Source: Gammaproteobacteria bacterium
GTDB lineage: Bacteria > Pseudomonadota > Gammaproteobacteria > Steroidobacterales > Steroidobacteraceae
NCBI GenBank assembly: GCA_005877705.1
Contig: VBNY01000176.1
Span: forward strand, 1 to 15,299
Length of the DNA: 15,299 nt
Direction: 5' to 3'
Shown: in pieces, positions 13,915-15,299 of the stretch
Numbering within the stretch: the stretch's first letter is position 1
How the letters are laid out: each line of letters starts with the position of its first letter
Made by a program: the position numbers and the translations under genes
The notes under the pieces: generated by a model
Told to the model about the DNA's origin: nothing
The model's database searches: none
Seen by the model: the letters and a program-made list of their open reading frames with translations, nothing else

Positions 13915-14915
13915 GGTCTCAAGCCACCTCGAGAGGCGCCCGTGGGCTCACGCGGGCCCTCCACCAGCGCCGCTGCGAACGCCTGCGCATCGAACTCGCC
14001 GAAGTCCTCCGGCTGCTCCCCGATGCCGATGAAGCGGATTGGCAGCGCCAGCTTGCGGGCGATGGCGATCACGATGCCACCCTTCGCCGTGCCGTCAAGC
14101 TTCGTCAGCACCAGTCCCGTGACGCCGACGGCCGCGTGGAACTGCAGCGCCTGAGAGAGGGCATTCTGACCCTGGTTGGCGTCGAGGACGAGCAGCACTT
14201 CGTGCGGCGCCGAAGGGTCCGCCCGCTGGATGACGCGCTTGACCTTCTTCAGCTCCTCCATCAAATGCGACTGACTATGCAGCCGGCCGGCCGTATCCGC
14301 CAGCAGCACATCCGTGCCGCGCGAGCGTGCCGACTGCAGCGCATCGAAGACGACCGCCGCGGGATCGGCGCCGGGAAGCTGCGCGACGAAGGCCGCTCCG
14401 GAGCGGGTGGCCCAAACGTTGAGCTGCTCGATGGCCGCCGCGCGGAACGTATCGCCCGCAGCAAGCATGACGCTGCGGCCGTCGGCGGTGAAGCGCCGCG
14501 CAAGCTTCCCGATCGTCGTGGTCTTGCCCGATCCATTGACGCCCACGATGAGGATCACGAAGGGTCTGCGCTGCTGATCGAGGATCAGAGGTTGCGCGCA
14601 CGGAGCGAGGATCTCCACGATCGCCGCACGTAGCGCCCCGATCAGCGCCTCGACGTCGGCGAGCTCGTTCCGTGCCACCCGAGCTTGCAGGTCCGAGAGG
14701 ATCTGCTGCGTCGCTTCCACGCCCACGTCGGCAGTCAGCAGACGGGTCTCGAGCTCCTCCAGAATCTGTGCATCGATCTTGCGCCCGCGCAGGACATCGG
14801 CGAGGTCGAGCGTGAGCCAGGAGCTGCCGCGGTTGAGTCGGCTGCGCAGTCGCTTGAAGAAGCCCTGGCGCTCGTCGACCGGTCGTGCGGTGTCCTCATG
14901 CGTGCGGCGGAACAT
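13911..14915 (-). CDS. ftsY: Signal recognition particle receptor FtsY
   Basis: This 334-residue SRP-family GTPase docks SRP-bound ribosomes at the membrane for cotranslational insertion. The N domain is about 30-110 and contains LEELETRLLTADVGVEAT. The G domain has GVNGSGKTTT (G1, 125-134), the insertion-box phrase GDTFRAAAIEQL, DTAGR (G3, 207-211), TKLDGTAKGG (G4, 271-280), and GIGE with EDFGEFDAQAF near the end. The acidic A domain is short (about 15-20 residues, E. coli having nearly 200), as in many bacteria. No Shine-Dalgarno is visible. TACAAT on the minus strand ends 10 bases before the ATG, which could mean a leaderless transcript. It is the first gene of ftsY-ftsE-ftsX, insulated by the terminator at 14938-14965. 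Confidence 0.96.
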   Translation of the reverse strand: MFRRTHEDTARPVDERQGFFKRLRSRLNRGSSWLTLDLADVLRGRKIDAQILEELETRLLTADVGVEATQQILSDLQARVARNELADVEALIGALRAAIVEILAPCAQPLILDQQRRPFVILIVGVNGSGKTTTIGKLARRFTADGRSVMLAAGDTFRAAAIEQLNVWATRSGAAFVAQLPGADPAAVVFDALQSARSRGTDVLLADTAGRLHSQSHLMEELKKVKRVIQRADPSAPHEVLLVLDANQGQNALSQALQFHAAVGVTGLVLTKLDGTAKGGIVIAIARKLALPIRFIGIGEQPEDFGEFDAQAFAAALVEGPREPTGASRGGLRP

Positions 14916-14937
14916 AGGTCAGGCCATTGTAGCGGGC

Positions 14938-14965
14938 AAGAAACAAGGGCGGCTCGCAGCCGCCC
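14938..14965 (-). terminator. Intrinsic terminator of the minus-strand gene at 14992
   Basis: A perfect 8-bp stem, GGGCGGCT (14947-14954) and AGCCGCCC (14958-14965), encloses CGC. On the minus strand it is followed by the T-rich tract TTGTTTCTT. It lies 26 bases past the stop codon of the upstream minus-strand gene and before ftsY, so it separates the two transcripts. Confidence 0.82.
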
Positions 14966-14991
14966 TGGTCGTGACTGCCCGCGCTGAGGAG

Positions 14992-15299
14992 TTACTGAAC
15001 GGGCGCGGTGGGGGAGACCGGAAGCGACGTCCCGCCCGTGAGCGCGAAAGCGACGGCCTCGGTCTGCATCTCCTGGGTGGCCGCGGGGCTAGCGGTGGGA
15101 TCCAGCAACGAGCCGTGAGTTCCTGCAGTGAATTTCACGACCGCGTGCAAGCCGCCGGCGCTCGCCGCACCCGGCGGGTGTACCTGCGTGAACCCGCCGG
15201 CGGCGATCAAGCGGTCGGTCGCATCGTTGGGAACGACCTGGTCCGGGGGTGGCCCGATTACCTCGATCATGTGGATCGCATGCATGGCCGAGGCCGGTG
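14992..15299 (-). CDS. C-terminal end of a probable extracellular lipase (Pla-1/cef type), partial
   Basis: The frame is open from the right window edge and stops with TAA at 14992-14994; about 101 residues are visible. The end reads HMIEVIGPPPDQVVPNDATDRLIAAGG, then HAVVKFTAGTHGSLLDPTAS and AATQEMQTEAVAFALTGGTSL. A 'DQVVPN' aspartate, a nearby 'GTHGSLLDP' histidine and an ending of EMQ...FAL..GG recall the C-terminal half of the alpha/beta-hydrolase domain in Pla-1/cef (VolA-like) secreted lipases. There these residues would supply the catalytic Asp and His. The nucleophile serine would lie outside the window. The ATG at 15285 is internal, since the frame continues upstream (PASAMHAIH). The assignment is from remembered family patterns, so it is moderate. 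Confidence 0.55.
   Translation of the reverse strand, partial: PASAMHAIHMIEVIGPPPDQVVPNDATDRLIAAGGFTQVHPPGAASAGGLHAVVKFTAGTHGSLLDPTASPAATQEMQTEAVAFALTGGTSLPVSPTAPVQ

Overview
The window is GC-rich chromosomal DNA, densely coding, from a proteobacterium. It is most likely a gammaproteobacterium near the Xanthomonadales, Nevskiales or Steroidobacterales. That placement is inference from gene content: gltBD, an ftsY-ftsE-ftsX block with rpoH on the same strand further downstream, a PdsS/PdsR-type two-component pair, and what looks like the end of a Pla-1/cef-type lipase. I see no phage, transposase, CRISPR array, rRNA or tRNA.

Layout. Bases 1-1681 (+) hold the end of gltB and a gltD whose reading frame is broken near 1096-1112. 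Bases 1682-2294 are non-coding, with a two-hairpin repeat, a minus-strand terminator and an unexplained A+T-richer stretch. Bases 2295-4991 (-) hold a response regulator followed by its sensor kinase, both resembling the 'proteobacterial dedicated sortase' pair, with no sortase in view. A possible 45-residue membrane peptide (5126-5263, +) meets the 3' end of glutaryl-CoA dehydrogenase (5268-6446, -). Next comes an ACT-domain malic enzyme (6597-7889, +) with a 17-bp inverted repeat just before its start. A DUF962/Mpo1-like membrane protein (8026-8493, -) is divergent from an OmpA-family lipoprotein (8646-9326, +), whose end overlaps rpoH (9313-10200, -). Two plus-strand genes follow: a membrane protein of unknown function (10523-11083) and a penicillin-binding endopeptidase of the PBP7 type (11216-12142). 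The minus-strand operon ftsY-ftsE-ftsX (14915 down to 12302) closes the region, preceded by a terminator and the end of a probable lipase.

How it fits together. Much of the window concerns the envelope and stress: sigma-32, FtsEX (which activates wall hydrolases), FtsY (SRP receptor), a DD-endopeptidase, a peptidoglycan-binding lipoprotein, a periplasm-sensing kinase and a likely secreted lipase. The rpoH leader carries a perfect CIRCE operator whose centre overlaps the -10 of a sigma-E-type promoter, so envelope stress (sigma-E) and cytoplasmic chaperone status (HrcA) would meet at one promoter.

The most novel signal is a dispersed repeat of about 82-85 bp made of two hairpins. It occurs three times (1721-1802, 7934-8018, 12167-12251), each time in a gap between convergent genes. 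Two copies show compensatory base changes in the first stem, and the middle copy looks rearranged.
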